A stretch of DNA of 64,000 nucleotides from Caenimonas koreensis DSM 17982 (GTDB lineage Bacteria > Pseudomonadota > Gammaproteobacteria > Burkholderiales > Burkholderiaceae_C), in assembly GCF_009646335.1 (NCBI RefSeq), contig NZ_WJBU01000012.1:1-64000 (forward strand), read 5' to 3'. Shown here piece by piece: positions 27,268 to 36,070 of the stretch (position 1 is its first letter; every line of letters starts with the position of its first letter). Under the pieces are notes generated by a model. It did no database searches. It was given only the letters and a program-made list of their open reading frames with translations, and was not told the DNA's origin. The translations under genes were made by a program, and so were the position numbers.

Positions 27268-27763
27268 GATAGCGCCCCACGCGCGCCGTTCCCGGACCCG
27301 ATCGTGCGCCCGGGCCCGGCAGGAACGTGAGATCGGCCAGTGCCAGCGGTTCGCGGCACACCGAACAACTGGGCACAGCCGCAGTCACTTCGCCGCATGA
27401 CTTGTGCACGACCATCACCGGCTGCTGGCCGGGCTCAGTCGCCCATTTGTCGCCCCAGGCCATGAGCGACAGGATCACCGGATACAAGTCGCGGCCCTTG
27501 GGCGTGAGCCGGTATTCCCACGAGCGTGCGTCGTCCGGCGCAACGTCGCGCTCGACGATGCCGGCATCGAGCAGCCGTTTCAGGCGAGCGGCCAGCATGT
27601 TCGATGCAATGCCCAGGTCTTCGCGGATGTCGTCGTAGCGGCTCATGCCGGCGAAGAGGTCGCGCACGATCAGCAGCGTCCACCACTCGCCAACAACGTC
27701 GAGCGCGCGCGCGATCGAGCAGCTGAAATCCGAGAATCCGGGCGCCGTCTTTTTTGCTTGCAT
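27251..27763 (-). CDS. HxlR-family transcriptional regulator
   Basis: A 170-residue protein with the HxlR winged-helix domain: CSIARALDVVGEWWTLLIVRDL, RYDDIREDLGIASNMLAARL, then the wing EYRLTPKGRDLYPVILSLMAWGDKW. A C-terminal C-G-x-x-T and C-S-V-C-R-E-P segment carries conserved Cys residues that could bind metal. HxlR proteins repress genes of aldehyde, phenolic or redox stress metabolism. It is divergent from the SnoaL-like gene, its probable target. The ATG at 27763 was preferred over one 13 codons upstream. Confidence 0.88.
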   Translation of the reverse strand: MQAKKTAPGFSDFSCSIARALDVVGEWWTLLIVRDLFAGMSRYDDIREDLGIASNMLAARLKRLLDAGIVERDVAPDDARSWEYRLTPKGRDLYPVILSLMAWGDKWATEPGQQPVMVVHKSCGEVTAAVPSCSVCREPLALADLTFLPGPGARSGPGTARVGRYLTSRP

Positions 27764-27804
27764 TTTAAAAGCTATCTGGTTTAATTCACTTTTATTATGC
27801 AAGC
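27756..27804. promoter_or_regulatory. Candidate HxlR operator/promoter region
   Basis: GCTTGCAT (27756-27763, spanning the regulator's start codon) and ATGCAAGC (27797-27804) form a perfect 8-bp inverted repeat around the AT-rich spacer between the divergent regulator and SnoaL-like gene. The spacing is wide, so direct binding as one site is uncertain. An AGGAGGG at 27809 serves the SnoaL-like gene. Confidence 0.35.
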
Positions 27805-27821
27805 CATCAGGAGGGCTGTCG

Positions 27822-28418
27822 ATGATCCGCTACTTCACAGAGCGCAAACTGCGCGCGATTTTTGCGGCCGTGAGCGCAGGTAACTTCTGGCCGATGATCG
27901 ATGCGCTGGCCGATCGCTTTGTCTATCGCTTCGAAGGTGATTCGCCGATCGGCGGTGTGCGCACCCGCCGCGAGAGCATGCAGCTGTGGTGGGAGCGGAT
28001 GTATCGCCTTTTCCCCGGCTTTTCGATCGTGGTGCGCGATGTGGCCGTAGCCGGATGGCCCTGGGACCTGCGCATCCACACCCGCCTGGAATTCCGCATG
28101 CCAATGCAAGACGGCACGATCTACCGCAACGACGTGATGCAGCTGATGCGCATGCGCTGGGGCAAGGTGGATGACGTGCACACGATCGAAGACACGCAGC
28201 GTTGTGTGCGGCTCCTGGCGTGGATGGCGCAGCAGGGCAAAGCCGAAGCGAGTGCACCGCCGATTACCGACTTGCCATGGCCCGAATCAGGCCCTTTCAT
28301 GGGAGGCAAGCCTGCATTTGCTTCCAGACCCCCGCAGGGACACCTGGGGCGACCGGAGCGAAGCGCAGGACGCCCGCACCTTGCGAGGGATCCGGCTTTG
28401 CCGGTCCCGACCAACTAA
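27822..28418 (+). CDS. SnoaL-like (NTF2-fold) protein
   Basis: A 198-residue protein whose first 150 residues have the NTF2/SnoaL fold pattern: a helical start, DALADRFVYRFEGDSPIGG, ELWWERMYRLFPGF-like helix and the long beta strands VRDVAVAGWPWDLRIHTRLEF. Such proteins are small cone-shaped enzymes or binders. The last 45 residues (PPQGHLGRPERSAGRPHLAR) are unlike a folded domain and are encoded by sequence with palindromic character (28364-28410), so the natural end may have been extended by a repeat. A strong AGGAGGG precedes the ATG. Divergent from the HxlR regulator. Confidence 0.7.
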   Translation: MIRYFTERKLRAIFAAVSAGNFWPMIDALADRFVYRFEGDSPIGGVRTRRESMQLWWERMYRLFPGFSIVVRDVAVAGWPWDLRIHTRLEFRMPMQDGTIYRNDVMQLMRMRWGKVDDVHTIEDTQRCVRLLAWMAQQGKAEASAPPITDLPWPESGPFMGGKPAFASRPPQGHLGRPERSAGRPHLARDPALPVPTN

Positions 28419-28424
28419 TCAAAC

Positions 28425-28455
28425 CACCTGAAAAACACGCAGTGTTTTTCAGGTG
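28425..28455. terminator. Perfect 14-bp inverted repeat (possible terminator)
   Basis: CACCTGAAAAACAC, a 3-bp GCA loop and GTGTTTTTCAGGTG form a perfect hairpin immediately after the SnoaL-like stop, between it and the convergent histone-like gene. No long U-run follows on the plus strand, so it may act as a transcription barrier or bidirectional terminator, together with the next hairpin. Confidence 0.5.
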
Positions 28456-28460
28456 ACTCA

Positions 28461-28495
28461 TAAAAAAACCCGACGCACTGCGCCGGGTTTTCGAG
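28461..28495 (-). terminator. Rho-independent terminator of the histone H1-like gene
   Basis: On the minus strand a GC-rich stem (AAAACCCGGCGC, loop AGTG, GCGTCGGGTTTT with one mismatch) is followed by a run of T residues (RC of TAAAAAAA at 28461-28467). It lies 13 bp beyond the stop of the H1-like gene. The shape is that of a classical intrinsic terminator. Confidence 0.75.
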
Positions 28496-28507
28496 AGGCT
28501 TGGCCCC

Positions 28508-28969
28508 TTAAGGCTTGGAAGCCGTCGGGAAAGGCCAGGCGGCCTGCGGGTTCAGCGTTGTCTGCGCCGCCGGCGCTGCTGGGGCTGCCGCTGGGGCTGC
28601 CTTCGCTACGGGCTTGGGGGCAGCAGGCTTTTTCGCAGCTTTCTTGGCTGGCTTTTTCGCAGCCTTCTTGGCAGCCTTTTTCGCAGGCGCCTTTTTGGCT
28701 GCTTTCTTGGCTACCTTCTTGGCAGCCTTTTTCTTGGCAGGGGCCTTCTTGGCAGCGGCTTTCTTCGCCGGAGCCTTCTTTGCCGCGGCCTTTTTCGCCG
28801 GAGCCTTCTTCGCTGCCGCCTTCTTGGCCGGAGCCTTCTTGGCAGCGGCCTTCTTCGCCGGAGCCTTCTTTGCCGCGGCCTTTTTCGCCGGAGCCTTCTT
28901 TGCTGCCGCCTTCTTGGCCGGAGCCTTCTTCACAGCCTTCTTGGCGGCCGGTTTTTTCGCAGTTGCCAT
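28508..28969 (-). CDS. Histone H1-like Lys/Ala/Pro-rich DNA-binding protein
   Basis: The 153-residue protein is almost entirely [10 protein letters not shown] type repeats for its first 105 residues, then an Ala/Pro-rich end with the residues [13 protein letters not shown]. This composition matches bacterial H1-like proteins (AlgP, Hc2, Bordetella BpH1), which coat and condense DNA through lysines. The ATG at 28969 was preferred to the one at 28975 because AGGAG then has normal spacing (8 bp). It lies downstream of nrdB in the same direction. Encoding DNA is a 30-bp tandem repeat, so its length is likely to vary between strains. Confidence 0.88.
   Translation of the reverse strand: MATAKKPAAKKAVKKAPAKKAAAKKAPAKKAAAKKAPAKKAAAKKAPAKKAAAKKAPAKKAAAKKAPAKKAAAKKAPAKKKAAKKVAKKAAKKAPAKKAAKKAAKKPAKKAAKKPAAPKPVAKAAPAAAPAAPAAQTTLNPQAAWPFPTASKP
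28741..28950. repeat. 30-bp tandem repeats in the H1-like gene
   Basis: The sequence repeats every 30 bp (GAGCCTTCTT starts at 28771, 28801, 28831, 28861, 28891 and 28921, with a variant at 28741). The 90-bp block 28771-28860 recurs almost exactly at 28861-28950, showing higher-order duplication. Each 30-bp unit encodes ten residues of the [10 protein letters not shown] type. Confidence 0.9.
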
Positions 28970-29171
28970 TTTCATATCTCCTGTACAAGTTGATCAATCA
29001 TCAACAAGAGTCACCCCGCGCTTGTTGGTTGCGCAGAGAGATTCATGAAGTTGGGCGGAATTGCCCAGCCGCATGAACACCGTTGTCCGTCGTGCCTTTG
29101 GCTCTGTTGGCCATGGAGGTCACCACGAACGAATCACGAACCCGTACTACTTCACTACCGCAGTTGCCAAA

Positions 29172-30386
29172 TCAGTCCCATGAAAGCGCGCCACCGGTCT
29201 GGTATTCGATCACGCGGGTCTCAAAGAAATTGCGCTCTTTCTTCAGGTCAATCATCTCGCTCATCCACGGGAACGGGTTTTCCTCGTTCGGGAAGAGCGT
29301 TTCCAGGCCGATCTGCGTCGCGCGACGATTCGCGATGTAGCGCAGGTAGCCCTTGAACATGGACGCGTTCATGCCGAGCACACCGCGCGGCATGGTGTCT
29401 TCGGCGTAGCGGTATTCGAGCTCGACGGCCTTCTGGAACAGCAGCTTGATCTCCGCCTTGAATTCGGCCGTCCAGAGGTTCGGGTTCTCGAGCTTGAGCT
29501 GGTTGATCAGGTCGATGCCGAAGTTGCAGTGCATTGACTCGTCGCGCAGGATGTACTGGTACTGTTCGGCAGCGCCTGTCATCTTGTTCTGGCGGCCGAG
29601 CGCCAGGATCTGCGTGAAGCCGACGTAGAAGAAGAGGCCCTCCATCAGGCAGGCGAAGACGATGAGCGACTTCAGCAGCGTCTGGTCGGCCTCGTGCGTG
29701 CCAGTGTGGAAGTTCGGGTCGCTGATGGCCGAGATGAACGGGATCAGGAATTCGTCCTTGTCGCGGATCGACTGGACTTCGTTGTAGGCATTGAAGATCT
29801 CGCCTTCGTCCAGGCCGAGCGACTCGACGATGTACTGGTAGGCGTGCGTGTGGATCGCTTCTTCAAAGGCCTGACGCAACAGGAATTGCCGGCACTCGGG
29901 CGCGGTGATGTGGCGATACGTGCCGAGCACGATGTTGTTGGCAGCGAGCGAATCGGCCGTGACGAAGAAGCCGAGATTGCGCTTGATGATGCGGCGCTCG
30001 TCTTCGGTCAGACCGTTCGGGTCTTTCCACAAGGCGATGTCGCGGTTCATGTTCACTTCCTGCGGCATCCAGTGATTGGCGCAGGTGGCCAGATATTTTT
30101 CCCAGGCCCACTTGTACTTGAACGGTACGAGCTGGTTGACGTCGGTCTGGCCGTTGATGATGCGCTTGTCTGCGGCATTCACGCGGCGATGCGCGGCGGG
30201 TGCAGTCACAGGAGCGGGGGATGTCATGACGGGCGCCGACGAAAACACCGGTTGCACATTCGCGGCCGATGCAAACGGTCGCAGTGCAGGATGTGTCAGA
30301 GAGTCGCGTGCCTCACGGTTCGTTTGCGTTGAACCGATGTCTTGCTTTGGCGATGTGGGCGTGACTTCTTCGTCCCAGGTCAGCAT
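29172..30386 (-). CDS. nrdB: Class I ribonucleotide reductase, beta subunit
   Basis: A 404-residue ferritin-fold subunit that makes the radical needed to reduce ribonucleotides. The metal ligands and radical Tyr are in EEAIHTHAY (Glu, His, then Tyr), matching E115/H118/Y122 of Escherichia coli NrdB. Other ligands lie in [11 protein letters not shown] and [10 protein letters not shown] (Glu, then Glu/His). The first about 70 residues are a low-complexity Ser/Thr/Ala/Pro-rich extension not seen in the shortest homologues. The C-terminal ALSWD tail would dock to NrdA. It follows nrdA on the same strand after a 149-bp gap with hairpin potential. Confidence 0.95.
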   Translation of the reverse strand: MLTWDEEVTPTSPKQDIGSTQTNREARDSLTHPALRPFASAANVQPVFSSAPVMTSPAPVTAPAAHRRVNAADKRIINGQTDVNQLVPFKYKWAWEKYLATCANHWMPQEVNMNRDIALWKDPNGLTEDERRIIKRNLGFFVTADSLAANNIVLGTYRHITAPECRQFLLRQAFEEAIHTHAYQYIVESLGLDEGEIFNAYNEVQSIRDKDEFLIPFISAISDPNFHTGTHEADQTLLKSLIVFACLMEGLFFYVGFTQILALGRQNKMTGAAEQYQYILRDESMHCNFGIDLINQLKLENPNLWTAEFKAEIKLLFQKAVELEYRYAEDTMPRGVLGMNASMFKGYLRYIANRRATQIGLETLFPNEENPFPWMSEMIDLKKERNFFETRVIEYQTGGALSWD

Positions 30387-30413
30387 AAGTTTTCCAATGC
30401 TCGAATTATGTGA

Positions 30414-30516
30414 GCAGTGATGCGAATTGAAAAGTGTCCGTTCACATCACTGCATGATTTTGTTGCTCAATTGCATCGCGATCTGTCGGAGAACACCGAC
30501 AAAAAAATTGCGATGC
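30414..30516. promoter_or_regulatory. Hairpins between nrdA and nrdB
   Basis: The 149-bp gap between nrdA and nrdB holds two inverted repeats. One is GCAGTGATG (30414-30422) with CATCACTGC (30445-30453). The other is nested: outer GCATCGC/GCGATGC (30473-30479, 30510-30516), inner TGTCGG/CCGACA (30484-30489, 30496-30501). They may adjust the ratio or stability of the two messages. No T-run follows on the minus strand, so termination is not indicated. Confidence 0.4.
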
Positions 30517-30535
30517 GCCGCTCAAAAAATTTCGC

Positions 30536-33442
30536 TCACTGACACGCTTCGCATCCGGGGTCATCGATCGCGCAGAACTTGATGTCGGTCGCAGGTGCTG
30601 CTGCATTCATCTGCGCTTGCGCTGCTGCTGCCGCTGCTTCAAGCGCGCTCATGCCGCCTTGCGTTCCACCCGAAGACACTGCGTTCAAGCGGCCCGATTG
30701 CACAGTGGATTTCTCGGCGTGCGTCGCGCTCGTCGTGCGCAGGTAATACGTCGTCTTCAAGCCGCGCAGCCATGCGAGCTTGTACGTGTCGTCAAGCTTC
30801 TTGCCCGATGCGCCGGCCATGTAGATGTTGAGCGACTGTGCCTGGTCGATCCATTTCTGGCGGCGCGCAGCTGCTTCAACCAGCCACACCGGCTCGACTT
30901 CGAACGCCGTGGCGTACAGGGCCTTGACCTCTTGCGGCACGCGGTCGATCGGGCGCAGCGAGCCGTCGAAGTGCTTGAGGTCCATGACCATCACGTCGTC
31001 CCACAAGCCAAGGCGCTTCAAGTCGCGCACGAGGTAGTGGTTGATCACGGTGAACTCGCCCGAGAGGTTCGACTTCACCGAGAGGTTGCCAAAGCACGGC
31101 TCGATCGACGCGTCCACGCCGATGATGTTCGAGATGGTGGCTGTCGGTGCGATGGCGACGCAATTGCTGTTGCGCATGCCGTCCTGGGCGATCTTCTTGC
31201 GCAGGGCGTCCCAGTCGAGCGAGGATGAGCGGTCAACTTCCACGTAACCGCCGCGTGCAGTGGTCAGCAGGTCGAGCGTGTCGAGCGGCAGGATGCCCTT
31301 GTCCCAGAGAGAGCCCTTGTAGCTCGAGTATTTGCCGCGTTCCTTGGCGAGCTCGGTCGATGCCCAGTACGCGTGGTAGCACACGGCTTCCATCGACTTG
31401 TCGGCAAATTCCACTGCCTGCTGCGAGGCATAGGGAATGCGCAGTTCATACAGCGCATCCTGGAAGCCCATGATGCCCAGGCCGACCGGGCGATGGCGCA
31501 TGTTGGAGTCGCGCGCCTTTTTCACGGCGTAGTAGTTGATGTCGATCACGTTGTCGAGCATGCGCATGGCCGTCTTGATGGTGCGCTGCAGCTTTTCGTG
31601 ATCGACGGCGCCGTCTTTCAGGTGCTGCAACAGGTTCACGGAACCCAGGTTGCACACAGCTGTTTCCGTGTCGCTCGTGTTCAGCGTGATTTCGGTGCAG
31701 AGGTTGGACGAGTGCACGACGCCCGTGTGCTGCTGGGGCGAGCGGATGTTGCACACATCCTTGAACGTGATCCAGGGGTGGCCGGTCTCGAACAGCATCG
31801 AGAGCATCTTGCGCCACATGTCAGTGGCCTGCAGCGTGCGCGAAGGCTTGATCTCGCCGCGACGCGCCTTCTCTTCATAGGCGATGTAGGCCTTCTCGAA
31901 ATCGGCACCGAACTTGTCGTGCAGGTCAGGCACGTTGGAGGGCGAGAACAACGTCCACTCGCCCTTTTCCATGACGCGGCGCATGAACAGGTCGGGAATC
32001 CAGTTGGCCGTGTTCATGTCGTGCGTGCGGCGGCGGTCGTCGCCGGTGTTCTTGCGCAGCTCCAGGAATTCCTCGATGTCGAGGTGCCACGTTTCAAGAT
32101 ACGTGCAGACCGCGCCCTTGCGCTTGCCGCCCTGGTTCACGGCGACGGCCGTGTCGTTGACGACTTTCAGGAAAGGCACGACACCTTGCGATTCGCCGTT
32201 GGTGCCCTTGATATGCGAGCCGAGTGCGCGCACACGCGTCCAGTCGTTGCCCAGGCCGCCCGCGAACTTCGACAGCAGCGCGTTTTCCTTGATGGATTCG
32301 TAGATGCCGTCCAGGTCGTCCGGCACGGTGGTGAGGTAGCACGACGACAGCTGCGAGCGCAGCGTGCCGCTGTTGAACAGCGTGGGCGTCGAAGACATGA
32401 AGTCGAAGCTCGACAGCACTTCATAGAACTCGATGGCGCGCGCTTCGCGGTCGATCTCGTTGAGGGCCAGGCCCATGGCCACGCGCATGAAGAAGGCCTG
32501 CGGCAGTTCGATGCGCGTCTTGCGCAGGTGCAGGAAGTAGCGGTCATACAGCGTCTGCAGGCCGAGGTAGTCGAATTTCAGGTCGCGGTCGGCCTTGAGC
32601 GCAGCGCCGAGTTTCTTCAGGTCATATTGAAGGAGCTTCTCGTCGAGCAGTTCGTTCTCGACGCCCTTCTTGATGAAGCCGGGGAAGTAGTCGGCGTAGC
32701 TGCCGGCCATTTCGGCGGGCGGCAGGTCGCGGCCCAGCACTTCCTTGAAGATCGTGTGCAGCAGCAGGCGTGCGGTGGCGTAGGTGTAGTCAGGATCTTT
32801 CTCGATCAGCGTGCGGGCCGCGAGGATCGAGGCCTTGTACACCTCGTCCATCGGGACGCCGTCGTACAGGTTGCGCATCGTCTCGGCGAGGATCGGCTCG
32901 GGCTTCACGTCGGCGCCGAGGTTCTGGCAGGCCGAGGTGATGAGGGCCTTGAGGTGAGCCATGTCGAGCGGCACGCGCTGGCCGCCGTCGATCACGTGCA
33001 GCTCAGGTGCCTTGGGCGCTTCGGTCTGGTGTTGTTTGGCACGCTCTTGCGTGCGGCGCTCACGATAGAGCACATAGGCGCGCGCGATTTCATGGTGGCC
33101 GCCGCGCATGAGGCCAAGCTCGACAGAGTCTTGCACGTCTTCAATATGGAACGTGCCGCCGCCCGGGCGCGAGCGCACCATGGCGCGGATGACGGCCTGT
33201 GTGAGCTGGTCGACTGTCTCGCGCACCGAAGCAGACGCGGCGCCCTGCGTGCCATGCACAGCCAGGAACGCTTTCATCATGGCGATGGCGATCTTGTTCG
33301 GCTCGAACGGCACGACGGCGCCGTTGCGGCGAATGATCTGGTAATTCGCCAGCGAGTTCGGTGCGGCCTGCGAATGTGGCTCAGCCTTCATCGAGGACAG
33401 GGCTGGTGACGTGTCTTGGTTCGCGGCGGCAACTGTTTGCAT
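30536..33442 (-). CDS. nrdA: Class I ribonucleotide reductase, alpha subunit
   Basis: At 968 residues it is longer than E. coli NrdA because of an N-terminal extension with an ATP-cone (ANYQIIRRNGAVVPFEPNKI), which senses ATP/dATP, and possibly a second cone-like segment. The active-site Cys residues occur in SSCYLT, SNLCTEI and VCNLGSVNLL, with a radical-transfer Tyr-Tyr in TTYYLRTTSA. The C-terminal CEACQ pair accepts electrons from glutaredoxin or thioredoxin. It is followed by nrdB. Upstream is a promoter that overlaps an NrdR-type palindrome. Confidence 0.96.
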   Translation of the reverse strand: MQTVAAANQDTSPALSSMKAEPHSQAAPNSLANYQIIRRNGAVVPFEPNKIAIAMMKAFLAVHGTQGAASASVRETVDQLTQAVIRAMVRSRPGGGTFHIEDVQDSVELGLMRGGHHEIARAYVLYRERRTQERAKQHQTEAPKAPELHVIDGGQRVPLDMAHLKALITSACQNLGADVKPEPILAETMRNLYDGVPMDEVYKASILAARTLIEKDPDYTYATARLLLHTIFKEVLGRDLPPAEMAGSYADYFPGFIKKGVENELLDEKLLQYDLKKLGAALKADRDLKFDYLGLQTLYDRYFLHLRKTRIELPQAFFMRVAMGLALNEIDREARAIEFYEVLSSFDFMSSTPTLFNSGTLRSQLSSCYLTTVPDDLDGIYESIKENALLSKFAGGLGNDWTRVRALGSHIKGTNGESQGVVPFLKVVNDTAVAVNQGGKRKGAVCTYLETWHLDIEEFLELRKNTGDDRRRTHDMNTANWIPDLFMRRVMEKGEWTLFSPSNVPDLHDKFGADFEKAYIAYEEKARRGEIKPSRTLQATDMWRKMLSMLFETGHPWITFKDVCNIRSPQQHTGVVHSSNLCTEITLNTSDTETAVCNLGSVNLLQHLKDGAVDHEKLQRTIKTAMRMLDNVIDINYYAVKKARDSNMRHRPVGLGIMGFQDALYELRIPYASQQAVEFADKSMEAVCYHAYWASTELAKERGKYSSYKGSLWDKGILPLDTLDLLTTARGGYVEVDRSSSLDWDALRKKIAQDGMRNSNCVAIAPTATISNIIGVDASIEPCFGNLSVKSNLSGEFTVINHYLVRDLKRLGLWDDVMVMDLKHFDGSLRPIDRVPQEVKALYATAFEVEPVWLVEAAARRQKWIDQAQSLNIYMAGASGKKLDDTYKLAWLRGLKTTYYLRTTSATHAEKSTVQSGRLNAVSSGGTQGGMSALEAAAAAAQAQMNAAAPATDIKFCAIDDPGCEACQ

Positions 33443-33735
33443 GGTCTTGAGGTCCTACGTGTTTTTCTTGAGTGGCAAAAGATATGCCCCTCGCGGGCAA
33501 TTAGCTCGCGACGAGCGGTTGGTGGGGGGTGCCTGCAGGCACGTGTACGGTCAGTGCGGAAGAACGATCAACGCGAGCGGGACGGCAGGGCGTTGGCAGC
33601 TGGATCGAAATGGGACGGGACTGGAAACAAGAGATGCCGGACGGTTGCTGCGAACTGCATGGGTTTCGAGCGTTGCCATTATCAGATTCCTGTTCATTTC
33701 CGCCTCCGATCAGCGCATCACAGAGTGTACAGCCA
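33443..33735 (-). other. Long nrdA leader (about 290 bp), no gene seen
   Basis: The 524-bp gap between nrdA and ampD contains no convincing gene. The nearest promoter candidate to nrdA is about 290 bp upstream, so this interval would be a long 5' untranslated leader on the minus strand. It is moderately GC-rich with several short inverted repeats. I recognise no known riboswitch or leader peptide. The remaining part (33790-33966) lies between the promoter and the ampD stop, and I see no intrinsic terminator there. Confidence 0.5.
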
Positions 33736-33766
33736 AGCACTATAGATAGTGCTGAAACAATTGCAA
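33736..33766 (-). promoter_or_regulatory. nrdA promoter overlapping an NrdR-box-like palindrome
   Basis: AGCACTAT-AG-ATAGTGCT (33736-33753) is a perfect palindrome close to the NrdR box consensus (ACACTATATATAGTGT-like). On the minus strand TTGCAA (33761-33766) and TATAGT (33739-33744), 16 bp apart, make a plausible -35/-10 pair, so the box covers the -10. NrdR represses ribonucleotide reductase genes and usually binds two boxes three helical turns apart; a second box was not found. A separate GGGTA/TACCC dyad lies at 33775-33789. Confidence 0.65.
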
Positions 33767-33966
33767 GCCCCTACGGGTAGCGTTTACCCTTTTTTGTTGA
33801 CCACAGGCTCCGGCGCGCCTGCTGACAGGAATTCCACAGAGATGTCCCCATGCCTGGGCCGCGGCGGAAGGCGGCTTCACAGTGAAAGCGCGAGCGTGCG
33901 CGGGCGGTGCCTAGCAAATAGGCAAATGGGGGAAAAAGTACCTCTGATGACGCGCGCTGTGTCGCG

Positions 33967-34602
33967 TTAGGTCACGCCACTTGCATCGGGAAACGCGTCG
34001 CGCTCCCAGCCCAGCCCGCGCTGGAGCGCGGCCCAGTCGAAGGCGCCACCGGGGTCGCCTTTGCGGCCGGGCGCAATGTGTTCATGCCCCGCGACATGCG
34101 CTATCGGGTAGCGCTGCGCCAGGGCGCAGGTGAGGTCGACGAGTGCTTCATACTGCGCCTGCTCGAAGGGCTCGCCCTCGACGCCTTCCAGCTCGATGCC
34201 GATGGAGTCGTCGTTGCAGTTGCTGCGCCCGCGCCAGGACGAGACGCCCGCATGCCAGGCTCTGTTGTCGCCACTGACAAACTGCCACAGCTCGCCGCCG
34301 CGCCTGATGTAGAAGTGCGACGAGACCTGCATGCCCTCGATCGACTTGAAGTACGGATGCGCATTCCAGTCGAGTGTGTTGGTGAACAGGCGCTGCACTT
34401 CGTCGCCGCCGTAGCAGCCCGGTGGCAGGCTGATCGAATGCACGACGACCAGGTCGATGTTTGCGCCTTCGGGTCGCGGGCCGAAGTTGGGTGAGTCGAG
34501 GCGGCGCGCAAAGTTGTACCAGCCGCCCGTCCATAAGGCAGAGCCGCCAGGCGCAGCACCCGGTGCGCACGCCGGATGCAACTTGTCAGGCGGCGTCGCC
34601 AT
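33967..34602 (-). CDS. ampD: 1,6-anhydro-N-acetylmuramyl-L-alanine amidase AmpD
   Basis: A 211-residue amidase with three zinc ligands. The first His is in VVVHSISLPPG, a second is implied in the WHAGVSSW region, and HEHIAPGRKGDPGGAFDW gives the late His/Asp motif of AmpD. It cleaves the amide between anhydro-MurNAc and the peptide in the cytosol during peptidoglycan recycling and so limits AmpC beta-lactamase induction. It starts within the end of pilR: ATG at 34602 (or 34611), 17-26 bp before the pilR stop. An in-frame extension further upstream overlaps pilR and is not plausible. Confidence 0.92.
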   Translation of the reverse strand: MATPPDKLHPACAPGAAPGGSALWTGGWYNFARRLDSPNFGPRPEGANIDLVVVHSISLPPGCYGGDEVQRLFTNTLDWNAHPYFKSIEGMQVSSHFYIRRGGELWQFVSGDNRAWHAGVSSWRGRSNCNDDSIGIELEGVEGEPFEQAQYEALVDLTCALAQRYPIAHVAGHEHIAPGRKGDPGGAFDWAALQRGLGWERDAFPDASGVT

Positions 34603-36070
34603 TCGCTTCATCGCCCGGCGCGGCAATCGCCAGCCGCGCGATGCGATAACGGATTTGCCGCAGTGACAGGCCCAGCCGCTGGGCCGCGGCAGTACGGTTG
34701 AAGCCGCTCTCGTGCAGCGCGCGCACAAGAATCTCGCGCTCCTGCTGGTCGAGAAACGCCTGCAAGTCGTCAGGCAGCGCCAGGGGCGCCGACGCTGAAG
34801 TCAGCGGCAGGCTCGATGGTGCCGGCGATGATGAGTCGGCCTCGCGCACGGGCAGCTGTGTCGGCGCGAAGTCCACCTGCAGTTCCTCGCCGTCGTAGAG
34901 CGCGACGGCGCGGTGCAGCAAGTTCTCGAGCTCGCGCACGTTGCCCGTGAGCGGATGCCCGATCAACTGCGTGCAGATTGCCTGCGACAGCACAGGCGTC
35001 GGCATGCCCGACTCCTGCGCGATCCGGGTGAGCAGCGCCTGGCACAACTCCGGCAGGTCTTCGCGGCGCTCGCGCAGCGGTGGCACCAGGATCTCGATCA
35101 CGTTGAGCCGGTAATACAAGTCCTGGCGGAACAGGCCCGCGTGCACGTCGGCAGCGAGGTCGCGGTGGGTGGCGCTCACGATGCGCACGTCGACGATGTC
35201 CTCCTGCGTGGAGCCCAGCGCCCGCACGGAACGCTCCTGGATCGCGCGCAGCAGCTTCGATTGCATGGCAAGCGGCAGGTCGCCGATTTCGTCGAGAAAC
35301 AGAGTGCCGCCACGTGCGGCCTGGAAATAGCCTTCGCGATCCGCAGCAGCGCCGGTGTAAGAGCCCTTCTTCGCGCCGAAGAACTCAGCCTCCAGCAGCG
35401 ACTCGGGGATGGCGCTGCAGTTCACCGCGACAAACGGCCCTTCGCTGCGATGGCTGCAAGCATGCACCGCGCGTGCGACGAGTTCCTTGCCGGTGCCCGA
35501 CTCGCCACGCACCAGCACAGGCGCCATGCTGCGCGCCACCTTGGCGATGCGCTCTTTGACGTCGCGCATGGAAGGTGAATTGCCGACGAGCCGCTCCAGC
35601 GCCAGCTGGCTGTTGGGCGGGCGATCTGCGGCTGCGGTGAGCGGCTGCTTGGCGATGCCGGGCGCTGTGCGAGGCCGTGCACCGGTACCGCCCGTCTCCT
35701 GGATGGCAGAGGCGACCACCGTGCGGAACTGCTTGAGATCGACCGGCTTGGTGAGGTAGTCGAACGCGCCGGCCTTCAGTGCCTCGACCGCGTTTTCTGC
35801 GGAGCCATAGGCCGTCATCACGATGCAGCGCTCTGTGCGCTGGCGCGCAAGCATGCGGTGAAGCAGCTCAAGGCCTTGCCCGTCGGGCAGGCGCATGTCC
35901 GTGATCACGGCGTCGAATTTCTTCGATTCGAGCTGTGCCCACGCCTCGGCCAATGACCCGGCTGCATCGACCCGATAACCCTCGCGCAGCAACGTGAGCT
36001 CGTAGAGCGTGCGCAGATCGGGCTCATCGTCGACGACGAGCACCTGGGCGGGGACGGGGGAGGAAGGCAT
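34586..36070 (-). CDS. pilR: NtrC-family response regulator PilR
   Basis: A 494-residue response regulator with three domains: a receiver (phosphoacceptor Asp in VITDMRLPDG), a sigma-54-activating AAA+ domain (Walker A GESGTGKE, Walker B TLFLDEIGDLP, GSYTGA variant of the GAFTGA loop, R-rich VPPLRERREDLP), and a C-terminal Fis-type helix-turn-helix (NRTAAAQRLGLSLRQIRYR). PilR activates pilin gene transcription for type IV pili with PilS. Its stop overlaps ampD and its start shares one base with the pilS stop (TGATG). Confidence 0.93.
   Translation of the reverse strand: MPSSPVPAQVLVVDDEPDLRTLYELTLLREGYRVDAAGSLAEAWAQLESKKFDAVITDMRLPDGQGLELLHRMLARQRTERCIVMTAYGSAENAVEALKAGAFDYLTKPVDLKQFRTVVASAIQETGGTGARPRTAPGIAKQPLTAAADRPPNSQLALERLVGNSPSMRDVKERIAKVARSMAPVLVRGESGTGKELVARAVHACSHRSEGPFVAVNCSAIPESLLEAEFFGAKKGSYTGAAADREGYFQAARGGTLFLDEIGDLPLAMQSKLLRAIQERSVRALGSTQEDIVDVRIVSATHRDLAADVHAGLFRQDLYYRLNVIEILVPPLRERREDLPELCQALLTRIAQESGMPTPVLSQAICTQLIGHPLTGNVRELENLLHRAVALYDGEELQVDFAPTQLPVREADSSSPAPSSLPLTSASAPLALPDDLQAFLDQQEREILVRALHESGFNRTAAAQRLGLSLRQIRYRIARLAIAAPGDEANGDAA

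Noticed and set aside
28741..28950. 30-bp repeats as a CRISPR array
   Set aside because: Repeats are contiguous with no unique spacers and encode K/A/P protein repeats.
30473..30516. Intrinsic terminator between nrdA and nrdB
   Set aside because: The T-run lies before the hairpin on the minus strand, not after it, so it is not a standard terminator for nrdA.
31373..33409. A 678-codon open frame on the plus strand antisense to nrdA
   Set aside because: High GC content gives long antisense frames. Its residue composition is Arg/Ala/His-heavy and shows no domain, while nrdA on the other strand is clear.
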